In this document: piece by piece, positions 7,927 to 16,527 of the stretch
Position numbering within the stretch: the stretch's first letter is position 1
Layout of the letters: every line of letters begins with the position of its first letter
Assembly: GCA_023416735.1 (NCBI GenBank)
Contig: JAEZGX010000035.1
Span: 1-64,000 of the forward strand
Source: Verrucomicrobiota bacterium
GTDB lineage: Bacteria > Verrucomicrobiota > Verrucomicrobiia > Opitutales > Opitutaceae
Length of the DNA stretch: 64,000 nt
Direction: 5' to 3'
Notes under the pieces: model-generated
The model's database searches: none
What the model was told of the DNA's origin: nothing
What the model saw: only the letters and a program-made list of their open reading frames with translations
Program-made: the position numbers and the translations under genes

Positions 7927-8910
7927 ATGAAAAAGCCTTCTCTGACGCTCCACGATGTCCTCTCCGCGCACCGCCTGCTCGCGGGCGGCGTGCGCCGCAC
8001 GCCGGTGCAGGAATTGCCCTCGCTTTCGCCTGTCACTGGGACGCGCGTTTGGCTGAAACGCGAAGACCTGCAATGCACCGGTTCCTTCAAGGAACGCGGA
8101 GCGCGCCACGCTTTGCTAAGACTCACTCCTGCACAGCGTGCGCGTGGCGTCGTCGCGGCGTCGGCCGGCAATCACGCCTCCGGACTCGCGTTTCACGGCG
8201 CCGCTCTCGGCGTGGATGTGACCGTGGTGATGCCGGTGAACGCATCGCCTTTGAAGGTGGCGCGCTGTCGTAGTCTGGGCGCACACGTCGTGTTGCACGG
8301 AGAAAACTTTGACGCGGCCGAACAATTTGCGCGGAGGTTCGCCGAAAAACAGGGGGCGACTTATGTGCATCCCTTCGACGATCCCCGGGTCATCGCGGGG
8401 CAGGGAACCGTCGCCTTGGAACTGCTGGAGCAAGTTCCGGCAATGGATACGATCGTCGTCCCGGTCGGAGGCGGCGGACTGCTGGCGGGCGTTGCGACAG
8501 TCGTGAAAGCGTTGCGTCCCGCGGCGCGCGTGATCGCGGTGGAACCGCAAAACGCCGCGGGGTTTCTCGCCGCGTGCCTGCGCGGAGAACCGGGATCGAC
8601 GACGACATTGCCGACGTTGGCGGATGGGCTGGCGGTCGCTCGGGTGGGTGCAACCGCGTTTGGTCATGCTGCGCCGTTGGTCGACGACGTTGTGACGGTT
8701 ACCGAGGATGAGATCGCGGCAGCCATCGGCACATTGGCGCTGGATGGTATCGTGGCGGAAGGCGCGGGCGCGACGGCGGTCGCGGCTTGGTTGAGCGGAA
8801 AGGTGGGGGCAGCGTCGAGCGTGGCGCTTCCGATCACCGGCCGGAACATCGACGCGGCGCTTCATCAGCGGATCGCCGCACAGGTCGGCAGATTTTCTCG
8901 TGCGGCGTAG
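7927..8910 (+). CDS. ilvA: Threonine/serine dehydratase (PLP-dependent), short form without ACT domain
   Basis: A 327-residue fold-type II PLP enzyme, expected to convert threonine to 2-oxobutanoate, the first committed step to isoleucine. The PLP lysine is in GSFKERGARH (about residue 50), the phosphate/substrate loop is SAGNHASGLA, and the cofactor phosphate is held by PVGGGGLLAG. It stops after the catalytic domain, so it lacks the C-terminal ACT-like domain used for isoleucine feedback in biosynthetic IlvA and has the length of catabolic TdcB or serine racemase. The Ile-codon leader argues for a biosynthetic role. ATG 7927 is chosen because the enzyme begins there and the upstream open frame crosses the terminator. 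No Shine-Dalgarno: TTTTTGTTTTTCC precedes the ATG. Confidence 0.88.
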   Translation: MKKPSLTLHDVLSAHRLLAGGVRRTPVQELPSLSPVTGTRVWLKREDLQCTGSFKERGARHALLRLTPAQRARGVVAASAGNHASGLAFHGAALGVDVTVVMPVNASPLKVARCRSLGAHVVLHGENFDAAEQFARRFAEKQGATYVHPFDDPRVIAGQGTVALELLEQVPAMDTIVVPVGGGGLLAGVATVVKALRPAARVIAVEPQNAAGFLAACLRGEPGSTTTLPTLADGLAVARVGATAFGHAAPLVDDVVTVTEDEIAAAIGTLALDGIVAEGAGATAVAAWLSGKVGAASSVALPITGRNIDAALHQRIAAQVGRFSRAA

Positions 8911-8940
8911 AAATTGCCCCCGTCGACGAGACGCTTCGTC

Positions 8941-9345
8941 TTACCTGGGCTTTTCGCTCTTCGCCGCGCGACGCGCTTCGCTTTGTCGCACCATTTCATT
9001 CAGGTCAGCCGCCGGACGAATCTCCCACGGGCCGTATTTCGCTCCCGGATGTTTCGAGATCAGGTCGACAGCATGGTTAAGGTCGCGGGCTTCGAGGAGC
9101 ATGATGCCGCCGAGTTGTTCTTTCGTTTCCATGAACGGCCCGTCAGTGACGACGACCTTCCCGCTCGCGTAGCGCAGCGTCATCGCAGTGTTGGGAGGCT
9201 GCAGTCCTTCGCCGCCGATGAAGTGTCCCTTTGCGCGCAGCTCGTCGTCGTAGGCGCAACAGCTGTCGATCATGGCGAGTTGTTCGGCCTCCGACATGGA
9301 AGCAAAGACGTTGTGATCAATGTAACCGAGGCAGATGTATTTCAT
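8941..9345 (-). CDS. YciI/DGPF domain protein linked to an ECF sigma factor
   Basis: A 134-residue YCII-related protein. The family tags are KYICLGYID near the N-terminus, AMTLRYASGKVVVTDGPF with the eponymous DGPF, and GGIMLLEARDLNHAVDLI. DGPF proteins are the conserved partners of ECF42 sigma factors. The sigma gene lies 78 bases upstream on the same strand, so the two probably share a transcript. A catalytic role (ferredoxin-like fold with a conserved His-Asp pair in YciI) is not established for this subgroup. Confidence 0.9.
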   Translation of the reverse strand: MKYICLGYIDHNVFASMSEAEQLAMIDSCCAYDDELRAKGHFIGGEGLQPPNTAMTLRYASGKVVVTDGPFMETKEQLGGIMLLEARDLNHAVDLISKHPGAKYGPWEIRPAADLNEMVRQSEARRAAKSEKPR

Positions 9346-9422
9346 GGCGGATAGTGGAGCGGGTTAGTGTGCGAAATTGGTCGAACGGAAGTCGCGAGTT
9401 TCGACAGCCGCCGCGAAGAATT

Positions 9423-10667
9423 TCACGCGAGTTCGCGCAGGCGTTTTTCGAGATAGCGGCGTTCCGGTTCTGAACTCGTCAACGTCAGCGCTTCTTCATA
9501 CGCCGCCCGAGCTTCGTCCGAGCGTCCGAGCCGGCGGCAAAGGTCGGCGCGAGCTGCATGCGCGAGATGATAGTGGCGCAACTCCCCCCGGGCCAGGAGC
9601 GCGTCGATGAGAGCGAGTCCGGCGGCCGGACCTTCATGCATCGCCACCGCCACGGCGCGATTGAGCTCGATCACGGGTGACGGCTGCATCGCGAGCAGTG
9701 CGGCATACAATGCACAGATCTGCCGCCAGTCCGTCTCGTCTGCGGTCCGTGCTTCGGCGTGAACGGCGGCGATCGCGGCCTGCAGCGTGAAGGGACCGAA
9801 GCGGCGCGTGGCGAGGGCTTGTTCCACGAGAGCGATGCCCTCGCGAATCAACGCCTGATTCCAACGCGACCGATCTTGTTGCTCGAGCAACACCAGGTCG
9901 CCTTCGGCGCCAACGCGGGTCGCGCGACGCGATTCGTGCAACAACATCAGCGCGAGCAAGCCGAGCACTTCCGGGCTTGGCAGCAGTTCGGCCATGATAC
10001 GTCCCAAGCGAATCGCTTCGTTCGAAAGCTCCGTGCGCGTGAGCGATGCGCCGGACGAGGCGGCGTAGCCTTCGTTGAACAGGAGATAAATGACGCCGAG
10101 CACGGCGTTCATTCTGGCCGGCAGTTCCGCGCCAGAGGGCACCTGATAGGGAATGCGCTCGTCGCGGATCTTCGCTTTTGCGCGCACGATGCGCTGCGCG
10201 ATGGTCGGCGCCGACGTGAGAAACGCGCGCGCGATTTCTTCGGTCGTCAAGCCGCACACCTCACGCAACGTCAGGGCCGCGCTGGCATCCGGGACGAGCG
10301 TGGGATGGCAGCAGGTGAAGATGAGTTTCAGGCGATCGTCGGGGAGTTCGTCGTCGCCGCCCGATTGGACGACTTCGCTCACGTGCAGTGTCTCCGCGAT
10401 GTCTTGCTGTGCGGCATCGAAACGCGATCGCCGGCGAAGGGCATCGATCGCCTTGAAACGTCCGGCCGAAATCAGCCATGCCCGTGGATTCGTCGGAACG
10501 CCCTCCACCGGCCAGCGCCGCAGCGCGGCGTTGAACGCGTCGTGCATCGCATCTTCGGCCAGGTCGAAATTTCCCAGCAGCCGGATCAGCGTCGCGAGAA
10601 TGCGCCCGCTCTCCGCCCGGTAAACGGCGTCCAGCTGGGCGCGAATCTCGACCAAGGGCTCAGACAT
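9423..10667 (-). CDS. ECF42-type RNA polymerase sigma factor with C-terminal helical extension
   Basis: A 414-residue sigma factor, about twice the usual ECF length. Sigma region 2 is at about residues 20-75 (LLGNFDLAEDAMHDAFNAAL). Region 4 is at about 110-165 (LRLKLIF-like ribosomal core then GLTTEEIARAFLTSAPTIAQ). The remainder is a helical, TPR-like DUF6596 region (NEGYAAS, RTELSNEAIRLGRIM, IELNRAVAVAMHEGP) that replaces an anti-sigma factor in this group. The downstream DGPF protein fits the ECF42 context. Regulation is expected to run through the C-terminal extension, by family knowledge. Confidence 0.93.
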   Translation of the reverse strand: MSEPLVEIRAQLDAVYRAESGRILATLIRLLGNFDLAEDAMHDAFNAALRRWPVEGVPTNPRAWLISAGRFKAIDALRRRSRFDAAQQDIAETLHVSEVVQSGGDDELPDDRLKLIFTCCHPTLVPDASAALTLREVCGLTTEEIARAFLTSAPTIAQRIVRAKAKIRDERIPYQVPSGAELPARMNAVLGVIYLLFNEGYAASSGASLTRTELSNEAIRLGRIMAELLPSPEVLGLLALMLLHESRRATRVGAEGDLVLLEQQDRSRWNQALIREGIALVEQALATRRFGPFTLQAAIAAVHAEARTADETDWRQICALYAALLAMQPSPVIELNRAVAVAMHEGPAAGLALIDALLARGELRHYHLAHAARADLCRRLGRSDEARAAYEEALTLTSSEPERRYLEKRLRELA

Positions 10668-10728
10668 GCGCGCCTAGCAAGCGGAGGCTGCGACGCGCGG
10701 CAAGCGCAACACAGGACAGGCGCGATCA

Positions 10729-13272
10729 CTACGGCGCGGTGAGGGTGAGTTCGGTCCGTGCGAGCACGCGGTAGTCTCCGCCGTTGACGTAGCGGAGTTC
10801 GGCCGCGCCCGGCGTGCTGGGCGTTGCGATTTTCGATGGTGAACCGTTGCGGGTGTAAGTCAGTTTGCCCGTCGTGCCGTCTTTGGCGCCTTTCGGCACG
10901 ATTGTGAGAAAGTCGTTCGGGTTGTTGGGACCGATCCATTCGATGGATACACTCGAACCGGCGGGCGCCGAGGCCGGTGCGGTCAACTTGATCTCGGCGG
11001 CTTTAACGGTGACGGCCCGGCGCGCGAGCACCTTGTGCTCTAAACCGGAGTAGTAGCGGATTTCTGCGGGACCAGGTTCGCTCGGCGCGACCAGTTTCAG
11101 TCGCGAACCGCCGCGGGTATAACCGGTGTTCTTCCACGAGCCATCCGGTGCCGATCTCGGCATGATCGCGACGAAGTCATTGTTGTTATTCGGCCCCGTC
11201 CACTCGACCGCCACTGACGAAGCGGCGATGACCTCGTCGGGTGCTTTCAAAGTGATTTCCGCCGCGACCACTTTGATCGGTTGTCGGGCCAGCACCTTGT
11301 TACCTTCGCCGCTGATGTAGCGGATCTCGGATTCGCCCGGTTCCATCGGAGCCGTGACTTTCGCGGGCGAACCACCGCGCGTGTAAGTCGTGCGCTTCCA
11401 CGCGCCGTCGGCGGCCGTTTTTGGCATGATCACGAGGAAGTCGTTGTTCAAATTCGGACCCGTCCAAACGATATCGACGACCGAACCGGCGATCGCTTGC
11501 TCGGGTGCGTCGAGGGTGATCGTCGCGGCCTCGAGCTTGATCGCACGGCGCGCGAGCACTTTGTGTCCGGTGCCGCTCAGGTAACGAATCTCGGCTTCTC
11601 CCGCTTCGATCGGTGCCGTGACTTTCGCCGGCGAACCGCCTCGGCTGTAAGTGACGCGTTTCCACGCTCCGTCCGCTGCGCCCTTCGGCACGATCGCGAG
11701 GAAGTCGTTCTCGTTGTTCGGTCCCGTCCACTCCACCTGGATTTCGCTCCCGGCGAGCGCGTTGTCCGGCCCCTTCAAGGTGACGTTCGCTTCGATGACT
11801 TTGATCGGACGGCGCGCGAGAATTTGGTGTCCTTCGCCACTGTAGTAACGCACCTCGGCGTCACCGGGTTCAATCGGCGCGATCATTTTTGCGGGTGAAC
11901 CGTGGCGCGTCGCGACCGGTCGACGCCACGCCGTGTCGGCGGATGTTTTCGGTGAGATCACGAGAAAATCCTCGTCGTAGTTCGGCCCCGTCCAAACGAC
12001 GTCGAGCGGACTTCCCGCCACGACTTCCGCGGGGGCTTCCAGCGTGATTTTAGCTGGAACGATGCGGAGCGCGCGGCGAGCGAGCACCTTGCGCCCTTGT
12101 CCGCTGATGTAGCGAATCTCTGCGTCGCCAGGCAGGATCGGCGTCGTGGCTCTCACCGGCGAACCCTTCGCCGTCTCAATGTATTTTCCGGACAAATCGT
12201 CCGCCGACGACTTCGGCACGATGGTGAGATAGTCGCCGCGGTTGTTCGGACCGTTCCAGCTAAGCTCGATCGGCGAACCGGCGACGGATTCATCGACGGC
12301 TTCGAGCGTGACGCCGATCGGGGTGATGGTGAGCGATGCGCGGCCGAGAATCTTTCTCGAACGACCGGCGACGTAGCGAACCTCCGCCGGGCCCGCATCG
12401 AGCAGCGCGGTCATCGTCAATGGGCTGCCTTGTCGCGTGTAGCTGGTATTCTCATACGCATCGTCCGGTGCACCGGCCCGCACGATGCACAGGTAGTCGC
12501 CGGGATTGTTGGGACCGGTCCAACTCGCGGAAAAATCCGCGCCGGCTGCCACGGTCGCGGGCACAGAAATGGTCGCGGGACTGAGGTCCTCGGCGGCCGG
12601 CTCGACTTTGGCCGCGACGGTCGACTCCGCCACGGCGACGACGAGAGCGTCTTTGAGCGTGGCCGCGTCGTTTGCCTGGAGGAACCGGCCGTGGGTGGTC
12701 GAGGCGACGCACGCAAAGTCCTTCGCTTGGCGAGCAGTGAGGTCGAAGGCGACGGCGTGAATCGTGAGCCCGGCCGCGCTTTCGCTGAGTTTGCGCGCGG
12801 TCGCGCACGGATCGCCGCCGCAGGTTTCCTCGCCGTCCGACACGAGGATGATGCTTGCCTTGTTCTTGGTGTAGTTGAGCGCGCGGGCGGCGAATTCGAT
12901 CGACGCGGCAACCGGCGTGCGGCCCTTCGGCTTGAGCGCATCGACGGCCGCGATGAACGCCTGTTTGTCGAGAGGCGCGGGCGGAATCAGCAGCTCGATG
13001 TCATCGCAGGAATTGCGGCGATGGCTGTAAACGACGAGGCCGAGCCGGGTGTTGTCCGGCAGGCTTTCGACCAACTCGCGCACGGCGCGGCGCGCGATCA
13101 CGATTTTCGATTCGCCCCGGATCCGCTCGTTCATGCTGCCGGAGGCGTCGAGGATGATGAGCGTGTCGCCAGGCTGCGCGTCCGTGGGTGGCGGCATCGG
13201 AGTGGCGGCGCGGGCGCGATCGAGGGACGCGGCACAAAGGCACAGGAGGGAAAGGAAGATCAAATTTTTCAC
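10729..13272 (-). CDS. Secreted von Willebrand factor A protein with seven tandem beta repeats
   Basis: An 847-residue exported protein if started at the GTG at 13272, which gives a textbook signal peptide (KNLIFLSLLCLCAASLDRARA). An ATG at 13326 would add 18 residues. The VWA domain follows with an intact MIDAS (LDASGSMNE), the conserved Thr in KGRTPVA and Asp in VSDGEE. From about residue 235 to the end are seven copies of an 88-residue unit, each with the core WTGPNN..DFL.I.PK, a GSP tripeptide, G.AE.RY.SG and KVLARR. Copies 4-6 are most alike, so the array seems to have grown recently. The repeats look like Ig-like beta modules. Binding partner unknown. Confidence 0.85.
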   Translation of the reverse strand: MKNLIFLSLLCLCAASLDRARAATPMPPPTDAQPGDTLIILDASGSMNERIRGESKIVIARRAVRELVESLPDNTRLGLVVYSHRRNSCDDIELLIPPAPLDKQAFIAAVDALKPKGRTPVAASIEFAARALNYTKNKASIILVSDGEETCGGDPCATARKLSESAAGLTIHAVAFDLTARQAKDFACVASTTHGRFLQANDAATLKDALVVAVAESTVAAKVEPAAEDLSPATISVPATVAAGADFSASWTGPNNPGDYLCIVRAGAPDDAYENTSYTRQGSPLTMTALLDAGPAEVRYVAGRSRKILGRASLTITPIGVTLEAVDESVAGSPIELSWNGPNNRGDYLTIVPKSSADDLSGKYIETAKGSPVRATTPILPGDAEIRYISGQGRKVLARRALRIVPAKITLEAPAEVVAGSPLDVVWTGPNYDEDFLVISPKTSADTAWRRPVATRHGSPAKMIAPIEPGDAEVRYYSGEGHQILARRPIKVIEANVTLKGPDNALAGSEIQVEWTGPNNENDFLAIVPKGAADGAWKRVTYSRGGSPAKVTAPIEAGEAEIRYLSGTGHKVLARRAIKLEAATITLDAPEQAIAGSVVDIVWTGPNLNNDFLVIMPKTAADGAWKRTTYTRGGSPAKVTAPMEPGESEIRYISGEGNKVLARQPIKVVAAEITLKAPDEVIAASSVAVEWTGPNNNNDFVAIMPRSAPDGSWKNTGYTRGGSRLKLVAPSEPGPAEIRYYSGLEHKVLARRAVTVKAAEIKLTAPASAPAGSSVSIEWIGPNNPNDFLTIVPKGAKDGTTGKLTYTRNGSPSKIATPSTPGAAELRYVNGGDYRVLARTELTLTAP
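10732..12570 (-). repeat. Seven in-frame tandem coding repeats of about 264 bp
   Basis: Each unit encodes about 88 residues. The anchors recur at regular spacing: WTGPNN-type motif, GSP, AE(I/V)RY and VLAR. First and last copies are most diverged (first: GRSRKILGRA; last: GGDYRVLART). Confidence 0.85.
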
Positions 13273-13510
13273 GGGGTGGCTCGGAATCGCTGGAACGCAT
13301 GGGCGGCACAAACTGAAAGCGATCATCTTAGCCGAAAGGCGAGTTGGGGACGGCCGTCCGGCCCAGGGGGACCACCGGATGTCGCTGCGAGGGTTGGATC
13401 CGAGTTTTGGATCAATCTCGATCGTCTAGGCGGGACCTGTGATGGGCGATTTCACCGGAGTTTCTCGCTGGTTTCACGATCGCTTCATTGAGGTCGACTA
13501 TACGTGAGAC

Positions 13511-14878
13511 ATGGCCGACCTATATCATTCGAAGTGGATCGAGAATCAGATCGAAAGTTGGCGCAGCTTCGTGCGGAGACGACGGGGCGATCCTGCCATC
13601 GATGGAAAGCTGGAGGTTCAGCTTCGCACAGAGATCACGAATCTCATCCGCGCAGGTCTCGCTCCGGACGAGGCATTTGGGGTCGCAGTGAAACGGATGG
13701 GGAGTCGTGACGCCGTCGCTGGCGAGTTCGCGCGAGACCACGCCGATCGCATCTGGAAACAGCCCGTCTTCGGTTCATCGACTTCGGATGCACGCCGATC
13801 ATGGATTAACCGGGAGTTCGTGGTCGCTTTTGGACTCGCGATCGTCGCGGCTTTGGCAGTCAAGCTGCCGGCGTTGTTGGGCGGGAACGCGCAAGCCGAT
13901 CCTGCTTTCCTCGGGCGGAACGCCGCCGTGCTCGTGCTGCCATGTCTCACTGCTTATTTCGTTTGGAAGCGACGACTGGCGATGCGCAGCGTCGCATGGC
14001 TGGCGGGGATGTTTGTCGTCGCAGCCGTGTTCGCCAACTTACCGGCTTTCGGAGCCGCTCGCGAGTTCGGCGCGCTGACGGCGTTGCACTTGCCCATCGC
14101 TCTCTCGTTGGCGGTTGGTGTCGCTTATGCGGGCGGGCGTTGGGGCGAGGTGAGCGGCCGTATGGATTTCATCCGATTTTCTGGCGAGTGGTTCATTCAC
14201 TATGTCCTGATCGCGCTGGGTGGAGGAGTCCTGTGCGGATTCATGGCGCTGACGTTTCACTCGATCGGCATCGACATCGAGCGGTTCTTTGGATCGTGGC
14301 TGGTGCCGTGCGGCGCGGCTGGCGCAGTCGTCGTCGCGGCGTGGTTGGTGGAGAGAAAACAAAACGTGGTGGAGAACATCGCGCCGGTGCTGACGCGTCT
14401 CTTCACCCCGCTGTTCGCCGCGATGTTGGTCGCGTTCTTGGTCGCGCTTCTGTGGTCCGGGCGGGTTGTGTCGATTGAGCGCGACCTGCTCATCGGTTTC
14501 GACCTGTTGCTCGTCGTCGTGCTGGGCTTGCTGCTCTATTCGATCTCGGCGCGCGATCCGCACGCTCCGCCCGGCCTGTTCGATGTGCTGCAAGTGGTCC
14601 TCGTCGTGAGCGCATTGCTGGCGGACGGCGTCGCACTGGCGGCGATCGCGGCGCGCATCGGCGAATTTGGACTTAGCCCTAACCGCGTCGCCGCTCTCGG
14701 CGAGAACGTCCTCTTGCTGATTAATCTTGGCGGGTCGGCGGTGATTTATCTCCGCTTTCTTCTAGGCCGTGGAACTTTCGAAGCGCTCGAGCGATGGCAG
14801 ACGAGTTATTTGCCCGTGTATGCCGGGTGGGCGGCGATCGTCGTGGTCGTGTTTCCTTGGATCTTCCGTTTTGTCTGA
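13511..14878 (+). CDS. Polytopic membrane protein with N-terminal helical 'permease prefix'-like region
   Basis: A 455-residue protein. Residues 1-85 are soluble and helical (SKWIENQIESWRSFVRRR, KLEVQLRTEITNLIRAGL, PDEAFGVAVKRMGS). This resembles the permease prefix domain fused to MacB-like permeases and to DUF1700-type proteins. From about residue 95 there are ten or so membrane segments, starting FVVAFGLAIVAALAVKLPAL. The membrane part resembles DUF4153-type proteins in general layout, but I cannot name the family. Starts 13504 and 13511 are both near; ATG 13511 gives the continuous protein. Confidence 0.7.
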   Translation: MADLYHSKWIENQIESWRSFVRRRRGDPAIDGKLEVQLRTEITNLIRAGLAPDEAFGVAVKRMGSRDAVAGEFARDHADRIWKQPVFGSSTSDARRSWINREFVVAFGLAIVAALAVKLPALLGGNAQADPAFLGRNAAVLVLPCLTAYFVWKRRLAMRSVAWLAGMFVVAAVFANLPAFGAAREFGALTALHLPIALSLAVGVAYAGGRWGEVSGRMDFIRFSGEWFIHYVLIALGGGVLCGFMALTFHSIGIDIERFFGSWLVPCGAAGAVVVAAWLVERKQNVVENIAPVLTRLFTPLFAAMLVAFLVALLWSGRVVSIERDLLIGFDLLLVVVLGLLLYSISARDPHAPPGLFDVLQVVLVVSALLADGVALAAIAARIGEFGLSPNRVAALGENVLLLINLGGSAVIYLRFLLGRGTFEALERWQTSYLPVYAGWAAIVVVVFPWIFRFV

Positions 14879-14959
14879 CGGCCCGCGATCCGCACGCTGC
14901 GTGGGGCGAGTGCTCCATGGATTGCCTTTCCTCGCCTCGCGTGCTGATTCCCGCGCGGC

Positions 14960-15577
14960 ATGCCTCTCCGACGAAAACACATCTTCCGTCCGCCGCCCCC
15001 GGCGCCCACGACGATTTACGTTCGCCCAGGCTACAATCGAGTGCTCGCTGAAGAATTCGAAGCGTTGAAGGTGAAACGCGTCGCGCTGGTGGCGGACAAA
15101 GTCGAAGCGCACAGCCAGGGCGATCTGCGCGAAAACTTTGGCTTCAAGGCAGCCAAGGAGGCGATTCGCGCCGTCGATCGCAAGATGACCGCGCTCGATC
15201 GCTTCGTCGCGCGCAACACTTTCATCGAAGTCGATCCCGCGACGTGGCTCACGAAGCCCACCGATACCTTGCAACTCGGCCACGTGGCGCGAATCGAGAA
15301 GGAGGACCTCGCGAGCAAGCGGAAGCATCGCTTCACGTTTCTCGTCACGACGTATGGCGAGACGGCGTCGGATCCGGAATCCGGCCTCGAATGCCTCCCG
15401 CATAATTCTCCGCTTGCGAGCGCGATTCTGGGCCTGGCCGCCGGCGAACAAAACCAAGTGCGGCTCCCCGCCGGCGAATCGCTTCTCACGGTGCTCTCGA
15501 TCCGCAATCCCACCCAAGCCGAACTCGACCGCCTGCTCATGCCGATCAAGCCGCCGGAGATTCCGGATGAAATGTAG
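14960..15577 (+). CDS. GreA/GreB family transcript cleavage-like factor
   Basis: A 205-residue Gre-type protein. Residues about 27-80 form the N-terminal coiled coil (VLAEEFEALKVKRVALVADK) with the tip motif GDLRENFGFKAAKEA. That motif keeps the Asp and Glu that chelate Mg in RNA polymerase's secondary channel (GDLxENxxY in GreA). The C-terminal FKBP-like domain ends with SPLASAILGLAAGEQNQVRL. It is about 45 residues longer than E. coli GreA: an N-terminal RRKHIFRPPPPAP extension and insertions in the C-terminal domain. The longer form is common for accessory Gre paralogues in this phylum. Confidence 0.82.
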   Translation: MPLRRKHIFRPPPPAPTTIYVRPGYNRVLAEEFEALKVKRVALVADKVEAHSQGDLRENFGFKAAKEAIRAVDRKMTALDRFVARNTFIEVDPATWLTKPTDTLQLGHVARIEKEDLASKRKHRFTFLVTTYGETASDPESGLECLPHNSPLASAILGLAAGEQNQVRLPAGESLLTVLSIRNPTQAELDRLLMPIKPPEIPDEM

Positions 15578-15672
15578 ATCGTCAGCCGCAGCGGGACTCC
15601 GCCTGCGCCCGAAGTGTGCTGCAGCACGCGCTGCCGAGGGCCAGCAGCGCATCAACGCGATTGAGGTATCAT

Positions 15673-16329
15673 TCAGGCGCTCGCGCAGCGCGAGACTCGG
15701 CGCCACCACGCTACCGCCACGAACGCCGCGATGCCGAACCAAGTGGCCACCGTCGTCGGCTCCGGGATCGCCGAAACTGCGATGCTCCCGCCGGGTGTTT
15801 CGTTCCAACTGAATCCGTGCAGGGTGGCTGCCACCTGAGAGCCGTTTACGGGATAGTCCATTGTCAGGTGGACGAAGCCATAGTTATACGCGGCTTCATC
15901 ACTGGTTTTGAAACGAAAACCGAGATAAAACGGGTCACCGGATTCGACTAGATTGCCGACACTCCCAACGGTCCCCACCCATCCTGACCCCTGCGACGCT
16001 ACTCTGGACTGCCACGAGGTTTCCAACGCTACGTCGCTACCAAGCGCCAGCACGGATTGCGTGAGCCCCACCTCTTGGTATGTGTCACCTACTGTGTAGG
16101 CGAAAGACATCATTCCTGAGCAACCGTAGATGATGAAGGGCCCTGTATAGCTTGCGAAACTGCTGCCAGCGATCGGATCCCACCCTAGGAAAGCCACACT
16201 CCCTGTGCTCGACTGCACGGTATTGTTCACGACCACCTGTGCCTCAGCCGCGGATGCGGCGAGAACCGAAAGCGCCGCGGCAATTCCCGCGCGCGAACCC
16301 AACGTAGAGCTGAAGCTGCTGGAGTTCAT
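15673..16329 (-). CDS. PEP-CTERM sorting-domain protein
   Basis: A 218-residue exported protein. The N-terminal signal is SRAGIAAALSVLAASAAEAQ. The C-terminus is a classical PEP-CTERM sorting tail: AIPEPTTVATW, a hydrophobic helix (FGIAAFVAVAWW) and a basic end (RRVSRCASA). The tail is normally cut by an EpsH/XrtB-type exosortase during export of surface or extracellular-matrix proteins. The middle is beta-rich (YTVGDTYQEVGLTQSVLALG, FYLGFRFKTSDEAAYNYGFVH), as in many family members. No exosortase gene is in the window. Confidence 0.9.
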   Translation of the reverse strand: MNSSSFSSTLGSRAGIAAALSVLAASAAEAQVVVNNTVQSSTGSVAFLGWDPIAGSSFASYTGPFIIYGCSGMMSFAYTVGDTYQEVGLTQSVLALGSDVALETSWQSRVASQGSGWVGTVGSVGNLVESGDPFYLGFRFKTSDEAAYNYGFVHLTMDYPVNGSQVAATLHGFSWNETPGGSIAVSAIPEPTTVATWFGIAAFVAVAWWRRVSRCASA

Positions 16330-16527
16330 CGGTTTGGATCAGCCGCGGATCCATCCTCAGGGTCAAATGAGGAATCTGTCATAACTCCCCATTCTCGACC
16401 GAGATAACGTTTAGCGACCGATGTGGACACCCCGGAAGGTAGTCCGCGCGCCGGCCAATTCAGAGTGGCGACGTGGCGCGCTTTTCTCTCGCGCGCCCGA
16501 TCCTCGGCCACAGCTAACGCGCCGCGA

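Noticed and set aside
10732..12570. Repeat array as a possible CRISPR or satellite
   Set aside because: Unit of about 264 bp, in frame, diverged and coding; no spacers.
12097..13491. 464-codon frame antisense to the VWA repeat protein
   Set aside because: No domain, Arg/Gly-rich, and periodic because it mirrors the repeats.
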